NCBI GenBank assembly: GCA_035700225.1
Contig: DASSOT010000068.1
Span: 1 to 26,101 of the forward strand
DNA: 26,101 nucleotides
Source of the DNA: JANWLD01 sp035700225
GTDB lineage: Bacteria; Patescibacteriota; Saccharimonadia; Saccharimonadales; 2-12-FULL-41-12
Reading direction: 5' to 3'
How positions within the stretch are numbered: position 1 is the first letter of the stretch; every line of letters begins with the position of its first letter. Below, one piece after another: positions 14,273 through 21,930 of the stretch. The position numbers were made by a program, and so were the translations under genes. Under the pieces are notes generated by a model. It was not told where the DNA came from, did not search any database, and worked only from the letters and a program-made list of their open reading frames with translations.

Positions 14273-15481
14273 TCAGCGATTATTACCAGATACAATATCC
14301 TCGTTTTGTCTGTAAAAATCCGCTGTCGGGGAGATTGCCCCCTTCATGCCTATGACCAGGCTGGTACTGCCACCGTTTCTTATGTTTCTAGCTATTTCGA
14401 TGAATTTACCGACCGACGGACTGAAGGGTTCATAGTCAAGCCAGGGCGTACCGGTGGGCCCGACTTCGTCTTCATCCGAAGGCAGTTCGCTAACTGCCTT
14501 TCTTCCGCCGAAGTAAGCGGCCGCCACCTCTCTGCCCAGAGCGTTGCATACGATTTCCTGTGTTGCCAGGTCCATATTGTCCCGGGCAGATTCATTAAAG
14601 CTAGCGACGAATTTTTGCACGTCCTTCTGCTCCTGCTCATGTCCCGGAACTATCTTTTCACTGTCTACGTCTATAAGTGCTTGGCATATCTCGGTGCCGA
14701 CTATCCAGGGCGTGAACGGATATTTATGCGTGCCACTATCTTTTATAAAACTGGAAGTCGAATCAGAAAAGTACGTGGTAACGCCGTCGCTTTCAGGCAG
14801 ATCCTTATGCAGTTCGGGAGGAATCTTGCTTGTCATAACGAACCTATGTGGTACTCCGTTAGGCTCTACACTGGCACGAGTATGACCGCCGACGACGAAA
14901 CCGTCGGAGTCTGCTCTTTCGCTGTTAAGCCAGGCTTTTTCGGCCCTTATGGCATAATTAATGAACATCAAATCCACCGGATGATCGGTGTTATTAAGTA
15001 TCGAAACCGGATATATGTTCACATAGTTTTCGTATTCCGGCTTGAAAAGCTTCTCATCCTGCATATACGCGACTTCTCTTAGAGCGGGTATCTGCTGGGA
15101 AATCCCTACTTGGTAGTTGCTGAACGTATTGCGATAAAAACGCCTCGTGTCCGCATCCGGCACTAGCAGGCCGGTCTCGTGACCTATCGAAAAATACTGG
15201 GAAACCATGCTTTTTTCTGCGGAGCGGGAAGTAGGGTGCGTATCGTCAAACTCTCCGGCCGGGGTATATACCCCTTCAATATTCTCTGCTCCGGAGTTTG
15301 CGGGCTCAGATTCATTGATTTCTTTTGCTCCGCGTATGCCTGCAACAGCGAATACTGCTACCGAGGCGGCTACGGCTACTGCCGCACCGACGCGCGCTTT
15401 AAGAGAATGTTCGGACCGGCCCTGCTCCTCCTGAAGTTGTTCCGGGGGAGAGCCAGGCGCCTCGAACCCAGCCTGTTCCAT
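14273..15481 (-). CDS. 402-aa membrane-anchored protein, paralogue A
   Basis: A short Glu/Gln-rich cytoplasmic N-terminus is followed by one transmembrane helix (about 28-50, VGAAVAVAASVAVFAVAGI) and a large extracytoplasmic domain of about 340 residues. It shares segments with its neighbour at 15565-16773: a (Q/R)IPxLREVA motif, an (F/D)LxFINYxxxAxKxWL segment, TEICQ(A/S), and EEVCNxLG. The two Cys in TEICQ and VCN are conserved and could form a disulfide. No known family was recognised. The start has a consensus leaderless promoter. Confidence 0.8.
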   Translation of the reverse strand: MEQAGFEAPGSPPEQLQEEQGRSEHSLKARVGAAVAVAASVAVFAVAGIRGAKEINESEPANSGAENIEGVYTPAGEFDDTHPTSRSAEKSMVSQYFSIGHETGLLVPDADTRRFYRNTFSNYQVGISQQIPALREVAYMQDEKLFKPEYENYVNIYPVSILNNTDHPVDLMFINYAIRAEKAWLNSERADSDGFVVGGHTRASVEPNGVPHRFVMTSKIPPELHKDLPESDGVTTYFSDSTSSFIKDSGTHKYPFTPWIVGTEICQALIDVDSEKIVPGHEQEQKDVQKFVASFNESARDNMDLATQEIVCNALGREVAAAYFGGRKAVSELPSDEDEVGPTGTPWLDYEPFSPSVGKFIEIARNIRNGGSTSLVIGMKGAISPTADFYRQNEDIVSGNNR

Positions 15482-15483
15482 AC

Positions 15484-15517
15484 GTACAATTGTACAATCT
15501 ATAAAATCTTATGTCAA
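15484..15517 (-). promoter_or_regulatory. Consensus leaderless promoter of paralogue A, with palindrome
   Basis: On the minus strand: TTGACA (15512-15517), 17 bp, TACAAT (15489-15494), 7 nt, ATG at 15481. A perfect 12-bp palindrome GTACAATTGTAC (15484-15495) covers the -10 and could be an operator. Confidence 0.8.
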
Positions 15518-15564
15518 CCAATTAACCTCTGTTATTGCCCGCTAAAATTAAAAACCTGGCAGTT

Positions 15565-16773
15565 TTAGTCGGCTTCGTTCTGCCGGTACCACGCTACTGT
15601 AGGTAGGTTTCTGCCGTCGCGGGTAGTGATGATTTCATTTTCTTTTTGTAGCGCGCATCTCTTTTGCGCGAAAAAATCTGGTATTTGCCGGTCTGCGATA
15701 GAAACATCCCTGTGTTGTGAAAAAGTAAGGTCTATATTTTTTTGAGGCCAGTTCTTGTATCGGTCCAGCTCATCCTGCCCGCCCTCATAGATTGCCGTGA
15801 TTATGCCGCCTAGGGAGTTGCATACTTCTTCCTGTCCAACGCTATCCAAACCTTTCTGGCCGGGAGGTTTCTCCCAGTATTCCCGATGCGCTTCAATGGT
15901 GCCCTCGGAGGCAAAAAATGGCCTGACATTTTCAACCATGACCATTGACTGGCATATCTCAGTCGCAATCCCTCTTTTACTGAAGGGTAGGCCGGTCTTG
16001 AACGGTCCGTCATAATCTCCGGGCATGTGCCTTACCAGGAAGCTGACGGCGGCGTGCCCGGGGTATCTTCTGGTGGTGCCTTTGCTATAGTGGCTTCTAT
16101 CCAGCGTGTCCGGATAAATATTGGACATTATAAGGGTATGCGGGTCAGCTACGGGTTTGACCTGTGCTCGCTCTATGCCGTTTATAATCACTTCTCCGTC
16201 ATCATGGCGCAGGGTCTGATCAAGCCAAAGCTTGGTAGCGCTTACGGAATAGTCAATGAATCTCAGGTCCAGGGGGTATTGCGTCGTATTGTATATACGC
16301 AGAGGATACTGGTTCGGATTCTCTCGATGCTCATCCTCAAATAAATACCGGTCATCTATGTGAGCCACCTCTCTTAATCTGGGTATTCGGTAAGTCGGTG
16401 TATGGCCGAAATCTGTGAATAGGCCTTTATACAACCCCCGGGATATTTCAGAAGGCTTTAGCACATCAATGGTCCGGTTGCCTCTGTATACTTTCCCCCC
16501 TACTTCTTCATAGACATCATCAACGGTCCGGTTTTCAGCAGAGATATGCGTATGTGAATCCGGGGTGCCGCTTATTTTGCCGGGATAGACAGGGGCTCCT
16601 GATGCTTCGTAGGTGTCTTGGCCGCTTTTAACTCCGGCTACCAAAGCCAGGCCGGCGATAGCCCCTACGGCAACTATTTCTTTGGCGCGACTAAGAAAAG
16701 ACGGCTTTTCAGCGTTTTGCGCCTCAATCGGGGCAATAGGGGCAGGGGCTTGGGTTTCAACACCTTGTTCCAT
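15565..16773 (-). CDS. 402-aa membrane-anchored protein, paralogue B
   Basis: Exactly the same length as paralogue A (402 aa) and the same plan. It has a Pro/Ala-rich cytoplasmic N-terminus (QAPAPIAPIEAQ), one transmembrane helix (about 34-52, VGAIAGLALVAGVKSG), and a large external domain. Shared blocks include RIPRLREVAHIDD, LDLRFIDYSVSATKLWL, TEICQSM and EEVCNSLGG with both Cys conserved. The ATG at 16773 is selected by a consensus promoter 7 nt away; the longer in-frame start at 16809 lies inside the -35. Function unknown. Confidence 0.8.
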   Translation of the reverse strand: MEQGVETQAPAPIAPIEAQNAEKPSFLSRAKEIVAVGAIAGLALVAGVKSGQDTYEASGAPVYPGKISGTPDSHTHISAENRTVDDVYEEVGGKVYRGNRTIDVLKPSEISRGLYKGLFTDFGHTPTYRIPRLREVAHIDDRYLFEDEHRENPNQYPLRIYNTTQYPLDLRFIDYSVSATKLWLDQTLRHDDGEVIINGIERAQVKPVADPHTLIMSNIYPDTLDRSHYSKGTTRRYPGHAAVSFLVRHMPGDYDGPFKTGLPFSKRGIATEICQSMVMVENVRPFFASEGTIEAHREYWEKPPGQKGLDSVGQEEVCNSLGGIITAIYEGGQDELDRYKNWPQKNIDLTFSQHRDVSIADRQIPDFFAQKRCALQKENEIITTRDGRNLPTVAWYRQNEAD

Positions 16774-16780
16774 TGTAATA

Positions 16781-16809
16781 ATTTTAACATTTTTAACTAT
16801 TTTTGTCAA
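16781..16809 (-). promoter_or_regulatory. Consensus leaderless promoter of paralogue B
   Basis: On the minus strand: TTGACA (16804-16809), 17 bp, TAAAAT (16781-16786), 7 nt, ATG at 16773. The geometry is the same as for paralogue A. Confidence 0.8.
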
Positions 16810-17383
16810 TCCACTTTGATAATATCCGTGCGCGGTTCACCAGTAGTAGCATCATGCCATCGAACAGTGCGAAATAAACAGGGAAGAGGATTACGTTCAG
16901 TGACTTATCGGGGCTGGATATAATGCTCAGCAGGCTTGCTATAAAGAAAAAGTACCAGTGATAAGCCTGCTCCACGCTAGCCTTTTTGATAGTCCGCCAT
17001 ATGGTCGGTATCCCGCCTATGAAATGCGCGGCCAGGGTTATTATCAACCCTATGAAGGGCGCATCCAGTCCGGCCCAGGCTACGGCGCTGATTATCAGCA
17101 GAAACAGGCTGATTTTCTCTGCGAAATGAAATTCTCTGGAACCTTTTTTGTAACTGACGATAAAAACAGCGGCATTCCCTATGAAAAGCGTTCCGGCCAG
17201 TATGACGGCTGATTTGCTTCCGTCGCCCAGCAGTACCGTCGCGAAACTGTTGATGCCGAGTAAAAACCATACGCCCCTGCTGAAAAAGCTGGGAGAATAT
17301 TGGTTCCTTAGCATCTGGTATACCGCTGAACCGTATGTGGCTATGCCAAGCAGTAGTATAAGTACATAGAATATTTCCTGCAT
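16793..17383 (-). CDS. Polytopic membrane protein, PQ-loop-like
   Basis: A 196-aa protein with about seven helices arranged as two related halves. Each half has a Pro-Ser or Pro-Thr next to an aromatic and a Ser-Val motif (YSPSFFSRGVWFLLGINS and GGIPTIWRTIKKASVEQAYHW). This pattern resembles PQ-loop/SWEET-type carriers, but a true Pro-Gln pair is missing. The extended -10 TGCTATACT (complement of 17391-17399) lies 7 nt before the ATG, so the message is likely leaderless. Its 3' end overlaps the promoter and the original -35 of paralogue B. Substrate unknown. Confidence 0.7.
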   Translation of the reverse strand: MQEIFYVLILLLGIATYGSAVYQMLRNQYSPSFFSRGVWFLLGINSFATVLLGDGSKSAVILAGTLFIGNAAVFIVSYKKGSREFHFAEKISLFLLIISAVAWAGLDAPFIGLIITLAAHFIGGIPTIWRTIKKASVEQAYHWYFFFIASLLSIISSPDKSLNVILFPVYFALFDGMMLLLVNRARILSKWIDKNS

Positions 17384-17390
17384 CCATCGA

Positions 17391-17399
17391 AGTATAGCA
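17391..17399 (-). promoter_or_regulatory. Extended -10 promoter, leaderless
   Basis: TGCTATACT on the minus strand, 7 nt before the ATG at 17383. Confidence 0.6.
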
Positions 17400-17415
17400 G
17401 GCAGGCCTAACCCGA

Positions 17416-17444
17416 TTGACTAATGCGACCTTTGGGACAACAAT
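17416..17444 (+). promoter_or_regulatory. Promoter of the small membrane protein at 17451
   Basis: TTGACT (17416-17421), 17 bp, AACAAT (17439-17444), six bases, ATG at 17451. Leaderless. Confidence 0.5.
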
Positions 17445-17450
17445 TAAGCC

Positions 17451-17822
17451 ATGGACAGATTAAGGGTCAAACTGGCAAAAGTCTGGTTACTCTCCATAGG
17501 AGGGGCTATAGTAGCGCTTGTCTTGTTTTTTTTCGGTATCAAATTCTTAATCAGACCCAATGATGCTACTGATTGGCAGTTACTTTTACTCGGGGTAATA
17601 TCCGCGTTCTCGGGCATCTTCACAATATCTGCGCAAATCTATATACCCCGGAAATATCTGGTCGGTTCGGGACTTATTCTGTTGGCCGTATACTTCTTCC
17701 TCCGGGCGACGGGTGCCATAGAAGGGGCCTTGCTCATGCGCTTGCTAGGAGTACTATCCATACTAGCTTCCGGCTTGATGGTATATGTAACCTACCTGGC
17801 CGAAAACAAAATTCGCGGTTAA
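17451..17822 (+). CDS. Four-helix membrane protein, unrecognised
   Basis: A 123-aa protein with a basic N-terminus (DRLRVKLAK) and four hydrophobic segments at about 12-30, 43-62, 68-86 and 96-115. No motif tied it to a known family. It is a single gene, divergent from the PQ-loop-like gene and convergent with the DUF7144-like pair. Confidence 0.65.
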   Translation: MDRLRVKLAKVWLLSIGGAIVALVLFFFGIKFLIRPNDATDWQLLLLGVISAFSGIFTISAQIYIPRKYLVGSGLILLAVYFFLRATGAIEGALLMRLLGVLSILASGLMVYVTYLAENKIRG

Positions 17823-17828
17823 TACAAA

Positions 17829-18230
17829 TTAGCGTCCTGCTTCGCCGCCATGGACCGTAAGCGCATGGATGATAAGTACATCTATGATGATTACGGTGAT
17901 GGACCATATCGGATAGGCCGGTATGAACACGAAATTAATTACGGCGGAAAGCACAGCCAGAATAACAGCCACGACTCTGCCCCACACGTGCCCGCTTAGA
18001 ACCGACATGCCTGCAAGCAAAATTACCAGACCTGCGATGAGATGAACCCAACCCCAGGTAGTAAAATCAAATGCCAGCAAATTTCGCTGGGTAACTACAT
18101 AAAATTTATCGTTCAAAAGTGCCGTTAATCCGGCAATCATCTGAAGGATGCCGGTAATCAGCATCAAAAACCCGGCGAAATAAACCCAGCCGACCCACCC
18201 TGTGACTTGTTTTCCATTATTGTTAGCCAT
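17829..18230 (-). CDS. DUF7144-like four-helix membrane protein, copy 2
   Basis: A 133-aa paralogue of the next gene. It has the same opening (TGWVGWVYFAGFLMLITGILQMIAGL), the FDFTTWGWVHLIAGLVILLAG core and the GHVWGRVVAVILAVLSA motif, and ends in a His-Gly-Gly-Glu tail. The family is common in Actinobacteria and has no known function. It has GGAGGA before the ATG and a 24-nt gap from copy 1, so they share one transcript. Confidence 0.83.
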   Translation of the reverse strand: MANNNGKQVTGWVGWVYFAGFLMLITGILQMIAGLTALLNDKFYVVTQRNLLAFDFTTWGWVHLIAGLVILLAGMSVLSGHVWGRVVAVILAVLSAVINFVFIPAYPIWSITVIIIDVLIIHALTVHGGEAGR

Positions 18231-18254
18231 AATTGTCCTCCAACTACTTAATTA

Positions 18255-18647
18255 TTATTCTTTTACTTCCGTCCCATGCATCGTCAGGGCGTATATGATC
18301 ATGCCGTCGATGACTAATGCGGTTATCGACCATATGGGATAGGCGGAAACGAATGCCAGATTCGCGATAGCGCTTAAGATAGCCAGGAAAACGCCGATGA
18401 TTCTGCCCCATGTCTGGCCGGCCAGGATTGCGCACCCTGCGGCGAAAATGACTACTCCGATGATAAGATGCACCCATCCCCACGCGGTATAGTCAAAGGC
18501 CAGCAGGCCATCCTTGGTTACTACAAAAAAGTCGTCCTTGAAAAGAGCGACTAATCCGGCTATTGCCTGCAGGCTTCCTACTAGTAGCATCAGCGCACTA
18601 GCAAAAAAGACCCAACCGACCCAGCCTGTTGGTTTATTGTTTGCCAT
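18255..18647 (-). CDS. DUF7144-like four-helix membrane protein, copy 1
   Basis: A 130-aa protein of four helices with the family core FDYTAWGWVHLIIGVVIFAAG and GQTWGRIIGVFLAILSA. It pairs with copy 2 as a tandem duplication. The promoter on the minus strand is TTGACT (18698-18703), 17 bp, TAAATA (18675-18680), followed by a leader with a strong AAGGAGGGG site 5 nt before the ATG. This contrasts with the leaderless genes nearby. Function unknown. Confidence 0.83.
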   Translation of the reverse strand: MANNKPTGWVGWVFFASALMLLVGSLQAIAGLVALFKDDFFVVTKDGLLAFDYTAWGWVHLIIGVVIFAAGCAILAGQTWGRIIGVFLAILSAIANLAFVSAYPIWSITALVIDGMIIYALTMHGTEVKE

Positions 18648-18674
18648 AATGACCCCTCCTTGTTGTATACCTTC

Positions 18675-18703
18675 TATTTATCACTGTTTTTTACAAAAGT
18701 CAA
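18675..18703 (-). promoter_or_regulatory. Promoter of the DUF7144-like pair
   Basis: TTGACT, 17-bp spacer and TAAATA on the minus strand, with a roughly 20-nt leader containing AAGGAGGGG. Confidence 0.6.
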
Positions 18704-18789
18704 CCATAATCGGAAAGCCTGTAAAATATCATACAAACGCCTTTAACGGTTCGATATATAATCCAGGCACTTAGAAGAGGGTCTAGGGC

Positions 18790-19662
18790 ATGGCAAGGCT
18801 TTCCAGGGAAGGCGCACTGAACAAAAGGGTGATAATCACTTCCATTATCGCCGGAGTTCTCCTGCTGGTAGTCAACTCTGCTATCTGGGTAAATCGTCAG
18901 GTTTTTAATCAGAATAATTTCACCCGGACTACAGTAGCATCTCTAACTTCCCAATCAAGCCGTGATGCCCTTGCGGGCAAAATAGTCGACGAGGCTTTGC
19001 AGAATTATCCGCGCATACAAAATATAACCGATGATAGTTTGACGAAAATCATTAGCGGCCTTTTGGATGGCGACCGCGTACAGACCCTGCTGTCAAAAAG
19101 CGTATCCAAGCTTCATATCTACCTGACGTCGAATAACCAGCAGGACGTAGTAATAAATTTAAGCGGGATCAAAAATACTATCAATAAGCTGGTCGAGATA
19201 TTAGGTCAGGACCAGGCTGATGGACAAGTCCTTCAGCGGGTAGAAAACACGCCTGATCAGATCGTTCTAATCGATAAAAAAAATGTACCGGACCTTTATA
19301 AGTATGGAATCTTCTTCTCATTTATAGCTCCGTTCGCGTTCCTGATAGCCATAGGGTTATTGGCCTTTCCATACATAAAGGACCGCGCCAATTATCTAAC
19401 GATCATGCTCACACAAGGCGTAGTGATAGCTTTGGTGGGGATATTTTCCTTATTGATAGGGCCAATCTTTAAACCGGCCGTATTGTCGTCCGTGCAGGAT
19501 CCGAACGGCCGGATTATAGTAGAGAATCTTTATAACGACTTTATAGCGACTTTTGATAGTCAGAGCCTGTGGTTGATCGTTAGTGGCATTCTGATGTGTG
19601 TAAGCGTTTTTGGCATACCTTTCATCTTGAAGCACAGGCATAGGCCACAAAAAAATGAATAA
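18790..19662 (+). CDS. Membrane protein with large N-terminal external domain
   Basis: A 290-aa protein. It has a signal-anchor helix (about 13-34), an external region of about 140 residues rich in Asn, Gln and Thr (with VINLSGIKNTINKLVEILG), then three helices (about 173-192, 205-232 and 258-281) and a basic tail HRHRPQKNE. No family was recognised. TATAAT at 18757-18762 and AGAGGG 8 nt before the ATG support the start. Its stop overlaps the MFS start by 8 nt, so the two are one operon; an accessory role to the MFS protein is possible but not shown. Confidence 0.7.
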   Translation: MARLSREGALNKRVIITSIIAGVLLLVVNSAIWVNRQVFNQNNFTRTTVASLTSQSSRDALAGKIVDEALQNYPRIQNITDDSLTKIISGLLDGDRVQTLLSKSVSKLHIYLTSNNQQDVVINLSGIKNTINKLVEILGQDQADGQVLQRVENTPDQIVLIDKKNVPDLYKYGIFFSFIAPFAFLIAIGLLAFPYIKDRANYLTIMLTQGVVIALVGIFSLLIGPIFKPAVLSSVQDPNGRIIVENLYNDFIATFDSQSLWLIVSGILMCVSVFGIPFILKHRHRPQKNE

Positions 19663-21205
19663 TAGATTAGCAATTTTATTATCCATGGCTATGTTCGTAT
19701 TTGTTATAGATACGGCATTTATGAACGTATCCATTTCAGCCATAATTAAAGATATAGATGCATCTGTAAGTGGCGTACAGACAGCCGTTGCCCTTGAAGC
19801 ATTAGTTTCAGCAGCCTTTATCTTGATCGGTAGCAAAGTGGGTGATTTAATCGGCCGCAAACGGGCATTTATAATCGGTATCGCGAGCTATTCTTTAGGA
19901 GCACTTTCCATGACCGTAGCTCAAAGCCTTGTTCCTATTATCATTTTTTGGTCAATCATTGGCGGGATGGGAGCATCTCTATACCTGCCAGCCATGCAAT
20001 CTCTAATCCATGGAAATTTCGAAGGTGTTGCCCAAAGAAAGGCCTATGCGATCGTGGGTGCTTCGGCGGCTATTGCGACGGCCGTCGGACCGCTTATAGG
20101 TGGATTCATCACTACTTTCCTGTCATGGAGAGTGGGATTTTTGGTGGAAGCAATTGTGATAGGCATAGTTTTATTGAATGTTAAATTAATCAAGGACGTA
20201 CCCTTCACCGGCAAAAAACAAATCGATTTCATAGGTTCGCTTTTATCAGTCATAGGAATGGGCGGCATTGTTTTGAGTATTTTAATTTGGCAAGAAGGCG
20301 GAGAATCGGTCGTCCTGTTTCTTGCGGTTGGAATTATCGCCCTGGACGGATTAGTGTACTGGCTCGTCAAACGAAAAAGACAGAATAAATCAATGCTACT
20401 TGATCCAAATTTATTTAAGTCCAAAATTTTCCGGCTGGGAATTACCCAGCAAATGATGCAGCAAATCAGCTTGGGCGGCATGATGATCGCCCTGCCAATT
20501 TATCTGCAGATGGTATTTGAATACAATGCTTTGCAAGCTGGACTGTCGCTATCTCCGTTGTCGTTAAGCATGTTCCTTATAGCCTTGATAGCAGGCAAAA
20601 AGGCTGGGAATATGCGCCCTGGCAGAATTGTCCAAACCGGCTTTCTTCTTCTAGTTTTAGGCATTTTATTACTGATAGCTACTATCCCAAGATCTGGCAC
20701 TGGCTGGAATCTTATACTGCCTCTATTATTATCTGGTAGCGGCTTGGGCCTACTGGTGTCGCAACTCAACAACTACACTCTATCTCCCATAGCAGAAAAA
20801 CATGTCAGTGAAGCGGCGGGCGTAAACTCAGCATCTGGTTCTTTTGGGCTATCCTTCGGCCTAGCATTTGCAGGAGCTATAATGCTGGCAACCTTGGCAT
20901 TCTCATTTACTAATCTGTCCGCATCAAGCACCGTACTTTCTCCCAGCCAACAAGTGCAAGTTGCCGATTCACTTGATAAAGACGCTCAAATAATGAGTAA
21001 CACTCAGTTGCAGAAACAGCTGGAAAGCCAGTCATTGTTAACTCAGCAAGAAATTCTTGATATAAATACGACCGCTAGGCATAGAGCACTTCAGGTAGCA
21101 TTGTTGATACCGCTGGCGGCTACACTATTCGGCCTTATTAATTCAATCCGTATGCTAAAAATGCCAGACCCCAAACCTTCGTCAACCACTATGGCTTTGG
21201 GCTGA
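19655..21205 (+). CDS. MFS transporter, DHA2 (14-TM) drug:H+ antiporter type
   Basis: A 516-aa protein with about 14 helices. Motif A is GSKVGDLIGRKR at 59-70, and the antiporter motif C is seen in helix 5 as GASAAIATAVGPLIGG. The membrane Asp in helix 1 (FVIDTAFMNVSIS) matches motif D1 of DHA2 proteins. It probably exports toxic organic compounds using the proton gradient. It overlaps the preceding membrane gene by 8 nt and ends at a TGA. A bidirectional terminator follows at 21277-21299. Codon use is more AT-rich than the core genes. Confidence 0.9.
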   Translation: MNNRLAILLSMAMFVFVIDTAFMNVSISAIIKDIDASVSGVQTAVALEALVSAAFILIGSKVGDLIGRKRAFIIGIASYSLGALSMTVAQSLVPIIIFWSIIGGMGASLYLPAMQSLIHGNFEGVAQRKAYAIVGASAAIATAVGPLIGGFITTFLSWRVGFLVEAIVIGIVLLNVKLIKDVPFTGKKQIDFIGSLLSVIGMGGIVLSILIWQEGGESVVLFLAVGIIALDGLVYWLVKRKRQNKSMLLDPNLFKSKIFRLGITQQMMQQISLGGMMIALPIYLQMVFEYNALQAGLSLSPLSLSMFLIALIAGKKAGNMRPGRIVQTGFLLLVLGILLLIATIPRSGTGWNLILPLLLSGSGLGLLVSQLNNYTLSPIAEKHVSEAAGVNSASGSFGLSFGLAFAGAIMLATLAFSFTNLSASSTVLSPSQQVQVADSLDKDAQIMSNTQLQKQLESQSLLTQQEILDINTTARHRALQVALLIPLAATLFGLINSIRMLKMPDPKPSSTTMALG

Positions 21206-21276
21206 TTTATCAATCAAAATGCACCTTTCTGCATCTCTCACTTTTTATTTGGTTACTTCTGCCACAAAAAGAAAAA

Positions 21277-21305
21277 CAACTTGCCTTAAAGACAAGTTGC
21301 TTTTC
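21277..21305. terminator. Bidirectional intrinsic terminator
   Basis: CAACTTG/CAAGTTG, 7 bp with a 9-nt loop (21277-21299). It has an A-run on the left, TTTTTC when read on the minus strand, and CTTTTC on the right. It would end the MFS transcript and the minus-strand RNA candidate. Confidence 0.75.
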
Positions 21306-21462
21306 TTGGTAGCCCAAGTACATTCGCATTGGAACCTTATCTGTAACGAGCTACTCCGTTGGAAACAGCTTTTAGGAGTAAGACCAGAGTTTGAATACTC
21401 TGGCAGCCGGGACTAGAACCGCCTGGGTGTAACGAGGCGTTCTAGTAGCGGCAACCCCTCTG
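21277..21462 (-). ncRNA. Candidate structured RNA, minus strand
   Basis: A minus-strand transcript of about 186 nt is suggested by -10 TATTAT (complement of 21469-21474) and the terminator at 21277-21299. It would contain a long hairpin: GCCG (21406-21409) with CGGC (21449-21452), CTAGAA (413-418) with TTCTAG (440-445), and CGCCT (420-424) with AGGCG (435-439), with one bulged base. A 7-bp hairpin CCAGAGT/ACTCTGG (21384-21403) and CTTGG/CCAAG (21305-21318) follow. The motif GAACC-N5/7-TGTAACGAG occurs twice (21332-21350, 21416-21436). It is not a tRNA, and no coding is supported. Confidence 0.45.
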
Positions 21463-21510
21463 TTATGAATAATACTACGCCCTAAGCTCGTATTTTAAGC
21501 ATAAAAGGTG

Positions 21511-21516
21511 TATAAT
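21511..21516 (+). promoter_or_regulatory. -10 element of the structured leader of the SinR-family gene
   Basis: TATAAT at 21511-21516, preceded directly by TG. It predicts a start near 21523. No good -35 was found. Confidence 0.5.
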
Positions 21517-21522
21517 ATTAGG

Positions 21523-21910
21523 TAGACGCAAATGGAGGCGTTGCCATTTTACAGATACGGATTGGTACCCGTCAGCTCTAGCACCGAAGTCTATAACACT
21601 CGAGGGAGAGTAGGTAGCAGTACCAACGCTCCCGATGGAGTAGAAGCCCTGGCTAGAGGGCACCTACATCCCTCGTGTGGTGTAGACTTCTTTTCATATC
21701 AAGTGAGGGTAAAACTCAGGGTATAAGGAACGCACCGCCGGAGAGCAAGTCGGTAACGCCGCCAGCAACTTTAAGTTGCCCGGCAATTACGAACCCATAG
21801 TGTAGCAACTCAAGCGAGTAAACCGCTGCTCTCCAAAATCACCTCCCTATAAGGGACAGGACAAGGCTCACCGGAGTCCTTTATTGAGTTTGGTGACTCA
21901 AGCAAATTAA
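21523..21910 (+). ncRNA. Long multi-branched structured leader or ncRNA
   Basis: About 390 nt dense with perfect stems. Domain 1: GAAGTCTA (21586-21593)/TAGACTTC (21683-21690), CGAGGGA (21601-21607)/TCCCTCG (21669-21675) and GTAGGT (21610-21615)/ACCTAC (21662-21667) enclose CTCC/GGAG (21629-21640) and GCCCT/AGGGC (21646-21661), and end in CTTCTTTTC, which may act as a terminator. Domain 2: GGAGAGCA (21740-21747)/TGCTCTCC (21827-21834) and CGGT/ACCG enclose GCCG/CGGC, GCAACT/AGTTGC (21765-21779) and ACTC/GAGT (21808-21819). Then TCCCT/AGGGA (21844-21856), AGGAC/GTCCT (21858-21880) and TTGAGT/ACTCAA (21884-21901). It matches no riboswitch, RNase P, tmRNA or 6S core that I recognise. Confidence 0.6.
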
Positions 21911-21930
21911 AAAATTAGGAGAAAACTAAC

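Noticed and set aside
21219..21480. A tRNA gene in the minus-strand structured block
   Set aside because: No T-arm with a matching 5-bp stem and no acceptor stem. The strong pairing is a single long hairpin instead.
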